DNA of 36,346 bases from NCBI GenBank assembly GCA_946406435.1, contig CAMJKP010000032.1, positions 1 through 36,346 of the forward strand, given 5' to 3'. The DNA is from an uncultured Prevotellaceae bacterium (GTDB taxonomy: Bacteria; Bacteroidota; Bacteroidia; Bacteroidales; Bacteroidaceae). Within the stretch, counting starts at the first letter, position 1. Every line of letters begins with the position of its first letter. The translations under genes were made by a program, and so were the position numbers. The notes under the pieces were generated by a model. The model did not search any database and had not been told where the DNA came from. It saw only the letters and a list, made by a program, of their open reading frames with translations. This document shows, piece by piece, positions 1 to 8,361 of this stretch.

Positions 1-635
1 AGCTCTCTCATATCAAGAGAATCCACGTAGCTTCTTACCAGAGTGCTTCTGGTGCTGGTGCAGCAGCTATGGCTGAGCTTCAGCAGCAGTATAAGGAGCT
101 CGCTAACAACGAGCAGCCAACCGTTAACAAGTTCGCATATCAGTTGGCTTACAACGTAATTCCACAGATTGACGTCTTCCAGGACAACGGCTATACTAAG
201 GAGGAGATGAAGATGTTCAACGAGACTAAGAAGATCATGCACACAGACGCTAAGTGTTCTGCTATGTGTGTTCGTATCTCTTCTCTCCGTGCTCACTCTG
301 AGGCTGTATGGATTGAGACAGAGAGCCCTATCTCTGTAGAGGCTGCTCAGGAGGCTCTTCGCAATGGCGAGGGCGTTACACTCGTTGACGATCCAAAGCG
401 TGTAGGTGCAAAGGCTAATCCTGATGCAAGCAAGGAGACAATGGAAGGTCTGCCTTACCCAATGCCTCTCTACACAGCTGGCAAGGATGACGTCTATGTA
501 GGTCGTGTACGTAAGGACCTCTCTGATCCTAACGGACTTACATTCTGGCTCTCTGGTGACCAGATCAAGAAGGGTGCCGCTCTGAACGCTGTTCAGATTG
601 CCGAGTACCTTATCAAGGTTGGAAACGTAAAGTAA
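1..635 (+). CDS. asd: Aspartate-semialdehyde dehydrogenase, C-terminal part (5' end outside window)
   Basis: Catalyses NADPH-dependent reduction of beta-aspartyl phosphate to aspartate semialdehyde, the branch point to lysine/diaminopimelate, threonine and methionine. The frame is open from the first bases of the window; upstream of the first ATG at 69 it still encodes a conserved stretch ([19 protein letters not shown]), typical of the family just after the catalytic-cysteine region, so the ATG at 69 is internal and the true start lies off the window. The motif [12 protein letters not shown] holds the His that acts as catalytic base. About 210 residues are present; the family has roughly 330, so the NADP-binding N-terminal half and catalytic Cys are missing. 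The gene is followed immediately by a large inverted repeat. Confidence 0.93.
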   Translation, partial: LSHIKRIHVASYQSASGAGAAAMAELQQQYKELANNEQPTVNKFAYQLAYNVIPQIDVFQDNGYTKEEMKMFNETKKIMHTDAKCSAMCVRISSLRAHSEAVWIETESPISVEAAQEALRNGEGVTLVDDPKRVGAKANPDASKETMEGLPYPMPLYTAGKDDVYVGRVRKDLSDPNGLTFWLSGDQIKKGAALNAVQIAEYLIKVGNVK

Positions 636-642
636 TAAAAGT

Positions 643-771
643 GGCCTCTCCCCCCGCCCTCCCCCGTAGGGAGGGAGCTGGAAGGTAGAAGGCTAACTTA
701 TTTTAGAATATAGACAATCCCCCATTCTCGAATCGGCACCCTCCCTACGGGGGAGGGCGGGGGGAGAGGCC
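643..771. repeat. Long perfect inverted repeat (33-bp arms), REP-like or terminator-like
   Basis: Arms 643-675 and 739-771 are perfect reverse complements over 33 bases, separated by a 63-nt spacer. The left arm is pyrimidine-rich (runs of C5-C6), the right arm is its purine-rich mirror. The right arm is followed by a T run (gatattttt), so in RNA this could terminate asd transcripts. It ends only 14 nt before the TTG start of dxs. Related C-rich words occur after trkH (about 5799-5822), suggesting a dispersed family. Confidence 0.8.
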
Positions 772-785
772 GATATTTTTAAGAA

Positions 786-2693
786 TTGACTGATTTCAGT
801 TTACTGAAGAAAATAGACTCACCGGAAGATCTTCGGAAACTTCCTGTGGACAAGTTGCCTGAGGTTTGCCAAGAACTGCGCGAGGATATCGTGCAGGAGC
901 TCTCGGTAAACCCTGGGCATCTTGCATCTTCACTCGGCGTAACGGAGCTTACCGTAGCCCTCCATTACGTCTTTTCTACTCCTTACGACCGCATTGTGTG
1001 GGACGTGGGACATCAGGCTTACGGACACAAGATCCTTACAGGAAGACGCGACGTTTTCTATACAAACAGGAAACTAAACGGACTGCATCCTTTCCCTTCT
1101 CCTGACGAGAGCGAATACGACACCTTCACCTGCGGACATGCCTCTAATAGCATTTCTGCAGCTCTTGGTATGGCAGTTGCTGCCAAGCTATCACCCGACA
1201 CCCAAGAACCTTCCCCAAAGGTTGTTGCCGTTATTGGTGATGGTGCCATGAGCGGTGGACTCGCATTCGAAGGTCTCAACAATGTCAGTTCTTCACCAAA
1301 CGACCTGCTCATAATCCTCAATGACAACAACATGTCTATTGACCGCTCTGTAGGCGGTATGAAGCAATATCTTCTCAACCTAACCACCAATGAGTCTTAT
1401 AACCATTGGCGTAACAAGGCTGCAGAATGGCTCACAGGCAAGGGTTTCCTGAATGATGACCGTCGCAAGACTATCATCCGACTAAACAACTCCATCAAGT
1501 CTGTTCTCTCACAGCAGCAGAACATCTTCGAGGGCTTCAACATTCGATATTTCGGTCCTGTTGACGGTCATGACGTGAAGGAACTCGTGCGAGTTCTCTC
1601 ACAACTCAAGAACATGCGCGGACCTAAGCTCCTGCATATCCACACCAAGAAAGGCAAGGGGTACAAGCCTGCCGAGATAGCTGCCACTATCTGGCATGCT
1701 CCAGGAAAGTTCGACCCAGATACAGGTGCTCGAATCACAGGCAACGAGGAAAACAAGCCGCCTAAGTATCAGGACGTGTTCGGCGAAACCCTTGTTGAGC
1801 TCGCAAAGCAGAATCCTCGTATCGTTGGCGTAACTCCTGCAATGCCTACAGGATGTTCTATGAACAAACTGATGGAAGCATTCCCTGATCGTGCATTTGA
1901 TGTCGGAATAGCGGAAGGCCACGCTGTTACGTTCTCAGGAGGCATGGCAAAAGACGGGCTCATCCCATTCTGTAACATCTACAGCGCATTCGCACAGCGT
2001 GCCTACGATAACATCATCCACGACGTGGCAATCATGAAACTGCCTGTAGTGTTCTGTTTCGACAGAGCGGGACTTGTAGGCGAGGATGGAGCTACTCATC
2101 ATGGAGCATTCGATATGGCAGCCTTGAGACCTGTACCAAACCTCACCATCTCATCCCCAATGGACGAACATGAACTTCGCCGACTGATGTTTACAGCCCA
2201 GCTCCCAGACAAAGGACCATTCGTCATCCGTTACCCACGAGGTCGTGGCGTACTCATCGATTGGCGTTGTCCTCTTGAGGAGATAAAGGTAGGAACGGGT
2301 AGAAAACTCACTTCCATAGAAGGTGAAGGCGAAGGCATAGCAATCCTCACAATAGGTCCTGTGGGCAACACGGTGGAGAAAATGCTATCTTCCGACACCA
2401 AACACCTGCCTCCTGTCACCCACTACGATATGCGTTTCCTGAAGCCTTTGGATGAAGATATTCTTCACGAAGTAGGCAAGAACTTCAAAAAGGTGATAAC
2501 AGTAGAGGATGGCGTTCGCAATGGTGGACTTGGTTCTGCCGTTACCGAATGGTTCCAGGATCACGACTATGATGTAAAGGTAAAGCGTCTCGGATTGCCA
2601 GACAGCTTCGTTGAACAAGGCACTGTTGCTGAACTTCATCATATCGTGGGAATAGACGAGGAAAGCATCGCAAAAACTTGCGCTTCGCTTTAG
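786..2693 (+). CDS. dxs: 1-deoxy-D-xylulose-5-phosphate synthase
   Basis: First enzyme of the MEP (non-mevalonate) isoprenoid pathway: condenses pyruvate and glyceraldehyde 3-phosphate to DXP using thiamine diphosphate; DXP also feeds thiamine and pyridoxal synthesis. Seen: His45 in the [11 protein letters not shown] segment, the ThDP/Mg motif GDGAMSGG (151-158) with the downstream NDNN, the GIAEGHA segment with the catalytic Glu (377), and a C-terminal transketolase domain. Length 635 aa is normal. The start is TTG at 786; an in-frame stop lies at 780-782 and no ATG is near, and the N-terminal [17 protein letters not shown] fits the family's usual beginning. No clear Shine-Dalgarno sequence or TAnnTTTG promoter is visible between the preceding inverted repeat and the start. 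trkA and trkH follow, a common Bacteroidales order. Confidence 0.95.
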   Translation: MTDFSLLKKIDSPEDLRKLPVDKLPEVCQELREDIVQELSVNPGHLASSLGVTELTVALHYVFSTPYDRIVWDVGHQAYGHKILTGRRDVFYTNRKLNGLHPFPSPDESEYDTFTCGHASNSISAALGMAVAAKLSPDTQEPSPKVVAVIGDGAMSGGLAFEGLNNVSSSPNDLLIILNDNNMSIDRSVGGMKQYLLNLTTNESYNHWRNKAAEWLTGKGFLNDDRRKTIIRLNNSIKSVLSQQQNIFEGFNIRYFGPVDGHDVKELVRVLSQLKNMRGPKLLHIHTKKGKGYKPAEIAATIWHAPGKFDPDTGARITGNEENKPPKYQDVFGETLVELAKQNPRIVGVTPAMPTGCSMNKLMEAFPDRAFDVGIAEGHAVTFSGGMAKDGLIPFCNIYSAFAQRAYDNIIHDVAIMKLPVVFCFDRAGLVGEDGATHHGAFDMAALRPVPNLTISSPMDEHELRRLMFTAQLPDKGPFVIRYPRGRGVLIDWRCPLEEIKVGTGRKLTSIEGEGEGIAILTIGPVGNTVEKMLSSDTKHLPPVTHYDMRFLKPLDEDILHEVGKNFKKVITVEDGVRNGGLGSAVTEWFQDHDYDVKVKRLGLPDSFVEQGTVAELHHIVGIDEESIAKTCASL

Positions 2694-2707
2694 AATGAAA
2701 GCAAATT

Positions 2708-2863
2708 CGCTTACGCGAGGATTGGGAAAGTAAATTCCCAGTAAATTATATTCAGTAAATTAATATCAGCACAAGGAATTTCCAAACAAATTTGCATTTC
2801 CAGATATAATTTACTGATTCAATTTACTCCCAATTTACTTTCAAAAGTCATCCGCGCAAGCGG
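2708..2863. repeat. MITE/REP-like inverted repeat, copy 1 (GTAAATT family)
   Basis: The dxs-trkA gap is almost filled by an imperfect palindrome. The core runs 2726-2842 and begins GAAAGTAAATT and ends AATTTACTTTC. The left arm contains three GTAAATT words spaced 11 and 14 nt; the right arm three AATTTAC words spaced 13 and 11 nt. GC-rich outer arms (2708-2720 against 2852-2863) extend the pairing. A second copy with the same spacing lies at 12795-12907. Confidence 0.75.
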
Positions 2864-2896
2864 AAGCCAATAAAACTTATTTTATTTCTAAGGCTT

Positions 2897-4243
2897 ATGA
2901 AAATCGTAATTGCAGGCGCACGCGCCATTGGTACATATCTGGCAAAGCTTCTCTCTCGAAACAACGAGGAGATTATCCTTATCGATGATGATGAGGACAG
3001 CCTTGATAATATCTCTACCAATTTCGACGTTCTCACCCTACACGCCCATCCAGGCAGCATCAGCGCACTACGTCAGGCAGGTGTGCAGGAATGTGACCTT
3101 TACATAGCCGTAACACTTGACCAGCACGTCAACCTTGAATCGTGCGCCATTGCCAAGGCTCTCGGAGCAAAACAGACGGTGGCAAAGGTAGAAGACTATG
3201 AGTTTGCCGACCCAGAGAACCATGACACCCTTCAGGCTTCTGGCGTTGACTCCGTGATATACCCTGAACTTCTTGGAGCAAAGGATATCATCAACGGACT
3301 TAAGATGTCATGGGTTCGTCTGCGTTGGGACGTGCATAACGGGGCGCTTGTGATGCTCGGCATCAAGCTGCGTGAGACTGCAGAGATTCTAAACAAGCCT
3401 CTCAAGGACATTTGCGGACCGGAGGAGCCTTATCTCATTGTTGCCATAAAGCGTGGCAACGAGACCATCATCCCTAATGGTAATGATGAGTTGCAGGCTA
3501 ACGACCTCGCATATTTCATGACCAAGCGTAACTATATCCCTCTCATCCGCAAGCTCGTGGGTAAGGAAGGATATGCCGACGTGAAGAACGTAATGGTCAT
3601 GGGCGGTGGCAAGACTGCCGTACGAACAGCCTCTACCCTGCCCGATTACATGAATATGAAGATTATCGAGAAGGATCCTGCACGTTGCGAACTTCTTAAC
3701 GAACTCCTTCTTGATACTGACCGTGTGCTTGTAATAAATGGTGACGGACGTGATGTTTCCCTCCTCATAGAGGAAGGAATAAAGAATACTCAGGCATTCG
3801 TGGCCATAACAGGCAATGCCGAGACCAACATCCTTGCTTGTCTCACAGCCAAGCGCATGGGTGTGCGTAAGACCGTTGCTATGGTTGAGAACCTCGACTA
3901 TGCAGCAATGGCAGAGAGTCTCGATATCGGTACTATCATCAATAAGAAGGCTATTGCAGCCAGTCACATATACGAGATGCTGATGGATGCCGACGTATCA
4001 AACGTGCGCTTCCTAATGAATGCCAACGCCGATGTAGCCGAGTTCGTTGCACAACCTGGCTCAAAGGTGACAAGAAAGAAGGTATTCGAACTCGGAATAC
4101 CTTACGGAATGACAATCGGTGGAATTGTGCGCGACGGCGAGGGTATCCTCGTACGTGGCGGTACGCAGATACAGGCAGGCGACAATGTCGTGGTCTTCTG
4201 CCACAATGCCGACATGAAGAGAATAGAGAAATTCTTCCTTTAG
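2897..4243 (+). CDS. trkA: Trk potassium uptake system peripheral protein TrkA
   Basis: Cytoplasmic regulatory NAD(H)-binding subunit that gates the TrkH channel. The 448 residues form two RCK units: Rossmann fold from residue 1 (IAGARAIGTYLAKLL at 5-19) with an acidic beta2 end (LIDDDEDSL), its C-terminal TrkA_C domain (about 130-220, PNGNDELQANDLAYFMT), then a second Rossmann fold from about 231 (VMVMGGGKTAVRTAS) and a second TrkA_C domain ending at 448. The first glycine motif reads GARAIG, with Arg where most family members have the middle Gly; the second reads GGGKTA. ATG at 2897 is preceded by a weak AAGG. trkH follows 69 nt downstream, supporting a functional pair. Confidence 0.94.
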   Translation: MKIVIAGARAIGTYLAKLLSRNNEEIILIDDDEDSLDNISTNFDVLTLHAHPGSISALRQAGVQECDLYIAVTLDQHVNLESCAIAKALGAKQTVAKVEDYEFADPENHDTLQASGVDSVIYPELLGAKDIINGLKMSWVRLRWDVHNGALVMLGIKLRETAEILNKPLKDICGPEEPYLIVAIKRGNETIIPNGNDELQANDLAYFMTKRNYIPLIRKLVGKEGYADVKNVMVMGGGKTAVRTASTLPDYMNMKIIEKDPARCELLNELLLDTDRVLVINGDGRDVSLLIEEGIKNTQAFVAITGNAETNILACLTAKRMGVRKTVAMVENLDYAAMAESLDIGTIINKKAIAASHIYEMLMDADVSNVRFLMNANADVAEFVAQPGSKVTRKKVFELGIPYGMTIGGIVRDGEGILVRGGTQIQAGDNVVVFCHNADMKRIEKFFL

Positions 4244-4282
4244 TAAAGCAAATTCGTTTGTTTACTTTCTAAAACATCACAC

Positions 4283-4311
4283 CCTTCCCTTTGGGAAGGC
4301 TTGGTTAGGCT
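4283..4311 (+). repeat. Short REP-like element, left copy next to trkH start
   Basis: Hairpin CCTTCCC TTT GGGAAGG followed by CTTGGTTAGGCT, ending two bases before the trkH ATG. A close match in reverse orientation begins at the trkH stop codon (5767-5796), so trkH is bracketed by inverted copies. Confidence 0.7.
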
Positions 4312-4312
4312 A

Positions 4313-5767
4313 ATGAATTTCAAACTAACATACAAGATTCTCGGTTCACTACTCTTCCTTGAGTCTGTGTTCATGATAATGTGCCTTGGTGTATCTCTGA
4401 TATATCAGGAAGATGACACGTTTGCATTCATTCTCTCAATACTTATAACTCAGATGTTCGGTTTCGCCTTCCGCTATCTCGGCAAGGATGCGACCAACAC
4501 CATGAGCCGACGCGACTCTTTCCTTGTCGTCACCCTGGCATGGACCCTGTTCAGTCTCTTCGGCACCCTGCCATTCCTCATAGGCGGCTACATCACAAAT
4601 TTCACAAATGCCTTTTTTGAGTCAATGTCGGGTTTCACGACCACAGGTGCCACGATTCTTGATGATGTGGAGTGTCTGCCACACGGAATACTCTTCTGGA
4701 GAAGTCTTTCACAATGGATTGGCGGTCTCGGTATCGTGTTCTTTACCATTGCCGTATTGCCTTCAATGGTAGGCGGTTCTGTAAAGGTCTTTGCAGCCGA
4801 GGCCACAGGTCCTATAAAGACCAAGCTCCACCCTCGTCTCTCCTCTACGGCAAAGAGCATCTGGATTATCTTCCTAAGCCTGTCTGTTGTCTGTGGAATA
4901 ATCTATTACCTTCTCGGAATGGATATCTTTGACAGTATAAACTATGCCATGACAACCCTCGCTACAGGAGGCTTTGCCACTCATAACGACAGTATCGAGA
5001 CATTCCAGTCACCGGCAATAGAATATGTCAGTACCTTGTTCTGTTTCCTCTCCGGACTTAACTTCATTCTTCTCTACCGTTGCGTAATCAAGGGCGAAGT
5101 GAAGAATCTCCTCAATAACATAGAAGTGAAGTTCTACGTCGGCATCACCCTCATCTTCACATTCTTCATTATGGTGATGCTCATCACACACAACGGCTAT
5201 GACTATGAGCATGCCTTCCGATGTGGCATATATCAGGTAGTTTCATTCCTCACCACCACCGGCCTCTTCAACGATGATGCTGCCCAATGGCCTCATGTCA
5301 CATGGGTAATCCTTGCCGTGTGTATGTTCATCGGCGGATGTGCCGGCAGTACAAGTGGCGGCTTCAAGGTCGTAAGATGCATAATGCTATTGAAGGGAGT
5401 TCGCAACGAGTTCCGACAGATGCTGCACCCTCACGCCATACTACCATTACGCATAGGCGCAACCAATGTTCCAAACCAGAAGCGCGTCACCTTGCTTGCA
5501 TTCCTGACCGTGTATTGCCTCATGTGCATCTTCTGTGCTTTTACTATGATAGCAGCAGGTGTAGATAACACAAACGCGATTACCATAACGATCTCCACAC
5601 TTAGTAACGTAGGTCCTACGCTCGGCACAGAAATCGGTCCTACAATGTCATGGGACGAGCTCCCCGACTTTGCCAAGTGGATTTGCTCCCTCCTCATGCT
5701 CATGGGACGTCTTGAGATTTTCTCTGTACTGATAATCTTCACCCCATCATTCTGGAAGGAACAGTAA
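4313..5767 (+). CDS. trkH: TrkH family potassium uptake membrane protein
   Basis: Integral membrane K+-translocating subunit of the Trk/Ktr superfamily, partner of TrkA. About 484 aa, with many hydrophobic segments arranged as repeated TM-pore-TM units. The selectivity-filter regions are visible as SGFTTTGATIL, TLATGGFATHNDS, SFLTTTGLFNDD and TISTLSNVGPTLG, the four glycine-containing loops expected of four pore repeats. An in-frame TTG at 4301 would add four residues (MVRL) but lies in a REP-like element; ATG at 4313 gives the family-like start MNFKLTYKILGSLLFLES and is preferred. It lies directly after trkA. Confidence 0.93.
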   Translation: MNFKLTYKILGSLLFLESVFMIMCLGVSLIYQEDDTFAFILSILITQMFGFAFRYLGKDATNTMSRRDSFLVVTLAWTLFSLFGTLPFLIGGYITNFTNAFFESMSGFTTTGATILDDVECLPHGILFWRSLSQWIGGLGIVFFTIAVLPSMVGGSVKVFAAEATGPIKTKLHPRLSSTAKSIWIIFLSLSVVCGIIYYLLGMDIFDSINYAMTTLATGGFATHNDSIETFQSPAIEYVSTLFCFLSGLNFILLYRCVIKGEVKNLLNNIEVKFYVGITLIFTFFIMVMLITHNGYDYEHAFRCGIYQVVSFLTTTGLFNDDAAQWPHVTWVILAVCMFIGGCAGSTSGGFKVVRCIMLLKGVRNEFRQMLHPHAILPLRIGATNVPNQKRVTLLAFLTVYCLMCIFCAFTMIAAGVDNTNAITITISTLSNVGPTLGTEIGPTMSWDELPDFAKWICSLLMLMGRLEIFSVLIIFTPSFWKEQ

Positions 5768-5824
5768 GACCTAACCAGTCCTTCCCAAGGGGAAGGCTTC
5801 CCCCCCTCCCCCCACATGGGGAGT
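5767..5824 (-). repeat. REP-like element, right copy after trkH, plus C-rich tract
   Basis: 5767-5796 in reverse complement reads as a near match to the element at 4283-4311 (hairpin of CCTTCCC and GGGGAAGG flanked by a TTAGG word). It starts at the trkH stop codon. It is followed by C7 and C6 runs and CATGGGGAG, resembling the C-rich inverted repeat at 643-771. It may act as a transcription end for trkH. Confidence 0.65.
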
Positions 5825-5879
5825 AGTTAGTATTGCCAATCAAAAAGTGTATGCAAATTATTAACTGTTAATTGAAACA

Positions 5880-6017
5880 ATGAATTTCGACTCTTACAAC
5901 GATGAAAGCCGACGTGAGGAGCTAATAAGAATGATAGAACATTCAGTACAACAGCTCAGTGTCGGCGAACTGGAAGCCCTTTACTATGATATGGTTGCAA
6001 AGGACTATATTAAGTAA
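5880..6017 (+). CDS. Small hypothetical protein (45 aa)
   Basis: ATG at 5880, TAA at 6015-6017. The product begins MNFDSYNDESRREEL, is strongly charged and predicted largely helical (RREELIRMIEHSVQQLSVGELEALYYDMVAKDYIK), and has no membrane segment. It resembles a coding sequence rather than intergenic DNA: normal amino-acid composition, an A-rich upstream region (aattgaaacaATG), and a stop codon that is also the first unit of a heptad repeat array, as at other real genes here. Function unknown. The residue pattern could be a small helical-hairpin regulator or partner, but nothing seen proves this. It follows trkH in the same direction and faces the hydrolase gene. Confidence 0.6.
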   Translation: MNFDSYNDESRREELIRMIEHSVQQLSVGELEALYYDMVAKDYIK

Positions 6018-6132
6018 TGGATAAAAAATAATGAGTAATGAATAATTGGTATAGCGTTTTGTTCTTCATACCAAACTTAATTATTCATTACTCATTTTTC
6101 ATTATTAATTAACTGCATTTTCCATGCAGTTA
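6015..6132. terminator. Convergent terminator-like palindrome built from 7-nt repeats
   Basis: Left array 6015-6049 consists of heptads of form TAAnnnn (for example TAATGAG, TAATGAA), the first being the stop of the small ORF. The right array (about 6076-6110) is the same repeat in reverse, oriented for the hydrolase gene. The arms share an 18-nt perfect match (6031-6048 region against 6079-6096 region) with GGTAT/ATACC inside. A second small hairpin (6110-6118 with 6124-6132) overlaps the stop of the minus-strand hydrolase gene. Confidence 0.65.
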
Positions 6133-6954
6133 GTCATGCTCATAATCCTCCGACATCTTCTTCATATTCTGATATGTAGTCTTGATGTCATCCCACGTAA
6201 TGTCAATGCAGTCCTCTATCTTACGCTTGTTTGTGGTGTGGGAGATAAGCCAGTCGTAAGTCTTCTGAAGATAGAACAGACGTGCAAGAACACCATGATT
6301 ACCACCCTCAAGCCAGTCAAAACGCAGCAACTTGTCCTGCCCTCTCTCCTGAAGATAGTTTACTACCCTCTTTGATTCCTTTACACCTACCGCCCTATCA
6401 GCCGTACCATGCATAATCCATAGAGGCAGCTTACCAAGTCCGCTCATATCCTTCAGCGAACAACCGCCACAAAGAGCCATAGCGGCTGCCACCTTCTCAG
6501 GATAAGAACCTACGAAATCCAGCGTACCATAACCGCCAAGACTCATACCGAGCACATAAACACGTGTAGAATCCACGTTATAGTTAGCCTTTGCCCATTC
6601 CAACAGATCATTGAGCTTAGACGGACTCCACGCACCACCCGGATTCTGAGGAGCAAGTACAAAAGCAGGAATCACCATACCCTTGTCAATAGCATTAAGC
6701 ACACCATAGCGACGCACACGCATCAGGTCCTTACCACACAGGCTTGCACCATGCAGAAATATCACAAGAGGCATCTTATGCTGCTCAACCTTATAGTCCT
6801 CTGGAATGAAATACCAGAAGTTGTACCCACCCGGCACAGCATCCGTCAACTTCAGATACTCGCCAGCCGTTTGAGCTGAAGCTGAAACCACAGAAAGCAT
6901 CAGCAACAACACGGAAAAAATGAAACGCTTTACGTTTAGAATATTTATTGCCAT
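6130..6954 (-). CDS. Secreted alpha/beta hydrolase (esterase / PHB-depolymerase-like)
   Basis: 274 aa with an N-terminal signal peptide (hydrophobic FSVLLLMLSVVSASAQ, probable cleavage after about residue 28). The mature part has the alpha/beta hydrolase fold: oxyanion region IFLHGASLCG, nucleophile elbow GMSLGGYG, acid in HGTADRAV, and catalytic His in EGGNHG. The arrangement resembles the dienelactone hydrolase/PHB depolymerase/feruloyl-esterase group, often found as periplasmic esterases in Bacteroidetes. Substrate cannot be told from sequence. A TAnnTTTG promoter at 7041-7048 would give a leader of about 80 nt consisting mostly of a 7-nt repeat (6984-7028). Single gene, convergent with the small ORF. 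Confidence 0.85.
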   Translation of the reverse strand: MAINILNVKRFIFSVLLLMLSVVSASAQTAGEYLKLTDAVPGGYNFWYFIPEDYKVEQHKMPLVIFLHGASLCGKDLMRVRRYGVLNAIDKGMVIPAFVLAPQNPGGAWSPSKLNDLLEWAKANYNVDSTRVYVLGMSLGGYGTLDFVGSYPEKVAAAMALCGGCSLKDMSGLGKLPLWIMHGTADRAVGVKESKRVVNYLQERGQDKLLRFDWLEGGNHGVLARLFYLQKTYDWLISHTTNKRKIEDCIDITWDDIKTTYQNMKKMSEDYEHD

Positions 6955-6983
6955 TGTTCAGTCAATAATTATTAGGTCAAAGG

Positions 6984-7028
6984 GGCAAAAGACAAAAGAC
7001 TTTAGACCTTAGACCTTAGACTTTAGCC
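6984..7028. repeat. Heptanucleotide tandem repeat in hydrolase 5' leader
   Basis: Six consecutive 7-nt units plus GCC: GGCAAAA, GACAAAA, GACTTTA, GACCTTA twice, GACTTTA. The same family occurs in reverse orientation in the rprX leader at 21137-21188. It lies between the predicted promoter (7041-7048) and the start codon (6954). Confidence 0.85.
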
Positions 7029-7040
7029 ATTAACGTGGGG

Positions 7041-7048
7041 CAAAGTTA
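7041..7048 (-). promoter_or_regulatory. Promoter of the hydrolase gene
   Basis: Reverse strand reads TAACTTTG, matching the Bacteroidetes -7 consensus TAnnTTTG; TTG (7069-7071, reverse) lies 20 nt upstream as a -33 element. Confidence 0.7.
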
Positions 7049-7152
7049 AGAAAAATCTCCAAGACAACCAATCTTTTTTAGATTTTTTAGCCAATACCCA
7101 CTTATTATAAGATTCATCGCTCACTTTTCTTGCAAATTTGCAAATTTGTTAT

Positions 7153-7160
7153 TACCTTTG
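7153..7160 (+). promoter_or_regulatory. Promoter of the small membrane-protein gene
   Basis: TACCTTTG -7 element with TTG at 7130-7132 about 20 nt upstream. Predicted start of transcription near 7165-7168. Confidence 0.65.
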
Positions 7161-7231
7161 CATTTGAAGATGCTTAAGAACCACTCTAAGGAACTTGAGC
7201 AAATCATTCTAACGTGGCTTACATATAAAAA

Positions 7232-7702
7232 ATGCGAACAGAAAAAATGAAAGGTATTATTTTCTTAATCATATCATGCGTGATAATCCTTCTGGCGGTT
7301 TTATTCGTGCCCAAAAGTAGCATGAACTTTGCGAGCAGTCTATTGCAGGCATTACTATATATGATTATTCCAATAACAGGCATCTATTGCACTTTGGAAC
7401 ATATAGATATGGGAGTGCGTATAATAATAGGGATTGTTGCAGCTGCAATTGCAGGTGTTTTGTTCTATTATTTAGGAATGTACTTGTGTCGATGCTATGA
7501 AAACATAGTAACGCCAGGTAAATACATAGGACATTCAATCCAAAATGCCATTTGTATTCTGTGCACATTATGTGGCATTGGTATATCGATTTTTGGAATC
7601 TTACATCTGAGAGGTCAATGGTTAACTATTGTTTCATACGTGTTTTTTATTCCCTTATATATTCTTTTGCTTTTATGCAGCCAGTATAACTATGAGAATT
7701 AG
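7232..7702 (+). CDS. Hypothetical small polytopic membrane protein
   Basis: 156 aa, about four hydrophobic segments (roughly residues 8-25, 38-55, 60-85, 100-120 and a further one at 130-150). No signal peptide cleavage site, catalytic motif or recognised domain. The sequence holds seven cysteines in the second half, with no clear motif. Two starts are possible: ATG 7232 and ATG 7247; the latter overlaps (ATGA) the stop of an upstream 26-codon ORF (7170-7250). A TAnnTTTG promoter lies 70-80 nt upstream and a bidirectional terminator follows at 7806-7837, so it appears to be transcribed alone. Function unknown. Confidence 0.65.
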   Translation: MRTEKMKGIIFLIISCVIILLAVLFVPKSSMNFASSLLQALLYMIIPITGIYCTLEHIDMGVRIIIGIVAAAIAGVLFYYLGMYLCRCYENIVTPGKYIGHSIQNAICILCTLCGIGISIFGILHLRGQWLTIVSYVFFIPLYILLLLCSQYNYEN

Positions 7703-7805
7703 AAAGGGATAGCAGAAGAACTATATGCAGGAAGGGAGAACCAGTGTACTATTTCGACCGAATACAAAACCTGAATATAATAGATTGGGAAACCAAATAA
7801 AAACT

Positions 7806-7837
7806 CAGCCCTCGCTACTGGGATGTAACGAGGGCTG
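7806..7837. terminator. Bidirectional intrinsic terminator
   Basis: Stem 7806-7818 with 7825-7837 (12 of 13 pairs, CAGCCCTCG core), loop TGGGAT. On the minus strand it is followed by GAGTTTTTATT, a good U-tract for the restriction operon; on the plus strand it follows the small membrane-protein gene. Confidence 0.8.
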
Positions 7838-7885
7838 AATATGTTATATGATATTCGAGCGAATAGACATTTTGATATTAACTAC

Positions 7886-8335
7886 TCAGGAATGAGCCAG
7901 TCGCTTATCTATATACCTTTGCAAAAGCATTGTCTCTTGGCGACGCATATAGCTTTCCATATATTTGAAGTCTATAGAATCATCTTCCATAACAGGCAAT
8001 ACTATTTTCTGTCTATTCATACGCTCACCACTAAATTTATACCCATACTGATATTTGCTCTTTTGTTTCAATATTGCAGTCTTAAGAAACAGATACACAT
8101 ATCTATTTCCTTCATGCTGTTTGAATTTAATACGTTTTACATCGTCTGTGAATATAGCTTTATAGGGGTGATAGAATCCGATGGCAACACCATTTCCATT
8201 GTAGTTCACTCCCAAAACATTGCTATCCAACGACGAATTAGAGTTTCCTACAAATCGGGTAAGTCCATTGTTGGAATCTGCCGCACCAATAAAAGGTCTT
8301 TTTCCTTCTATCATATATCGTGATACCAAACGCAC
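7886..8335 (-). CDS. Distal half (second target-recognition domain) of split RM specificity subunit
   Basis: The frame encodes the second half of an S subunit: IGAADSNNGLTRFVG, NYNGNGVAIGFYHPYKA, a variable DNA-contact region, then the conserved helix IDFKYMESYMRRQETMLLQRY that parallels the end of the first half (YAFMDKYMKAVEKRLLTQY). The nominal GTG start at 8335 is internal: the same frame continues upstream through TRWKSFSLNEICTIKSG, matching the first half's beginning (LEWKAFSLGDLFYFDKG), up to the G8 tract at 8400-8407. One extra G (nine) or two fewer would join it to the proximal ORF. As sequenced it probably is not translated on its own, since no start signal is evident. AT-richer than neighbouring housekeeping genes. 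Confidence 0.8.
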   Translation of the reverse strand: MRLVSRYMIEGKRPFIGAADSNNGLTRFVGNSNSSLDSNVLGVNYNGNGVAIGFYHPYKAIFTDDVKRIKFKQHEGNRYVYLFLKTAILKQKSKYQYGYKFSGERMNRQKIVLPVMEDDSIDFKYMESYMRRQETMLLQRYIDKRLAHS

Positions 8336-8361
8336 ACCAGATTTTATCGTACATATTTCGT

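Noticed and set aside
2897..4243. Loss of function in TrkA because GARAIG replaces GxGxxG
   Set aside because: The rest of the Rossmann fold, including the acidic end of strand 2, is intact and the second domain has its own glycine motif.
4301..4312. TTG start for trkH
   Set aside because: It is in a REP-like hairpin and the ATG four codons later gives the normal N-terminus.
7841..8323. 160-codon plus-strand ORF opposite the S-subunit distal half
   Set aside because: The minus-strand frame carries clear S-subunit features; the plus frame is its antisense shadow.
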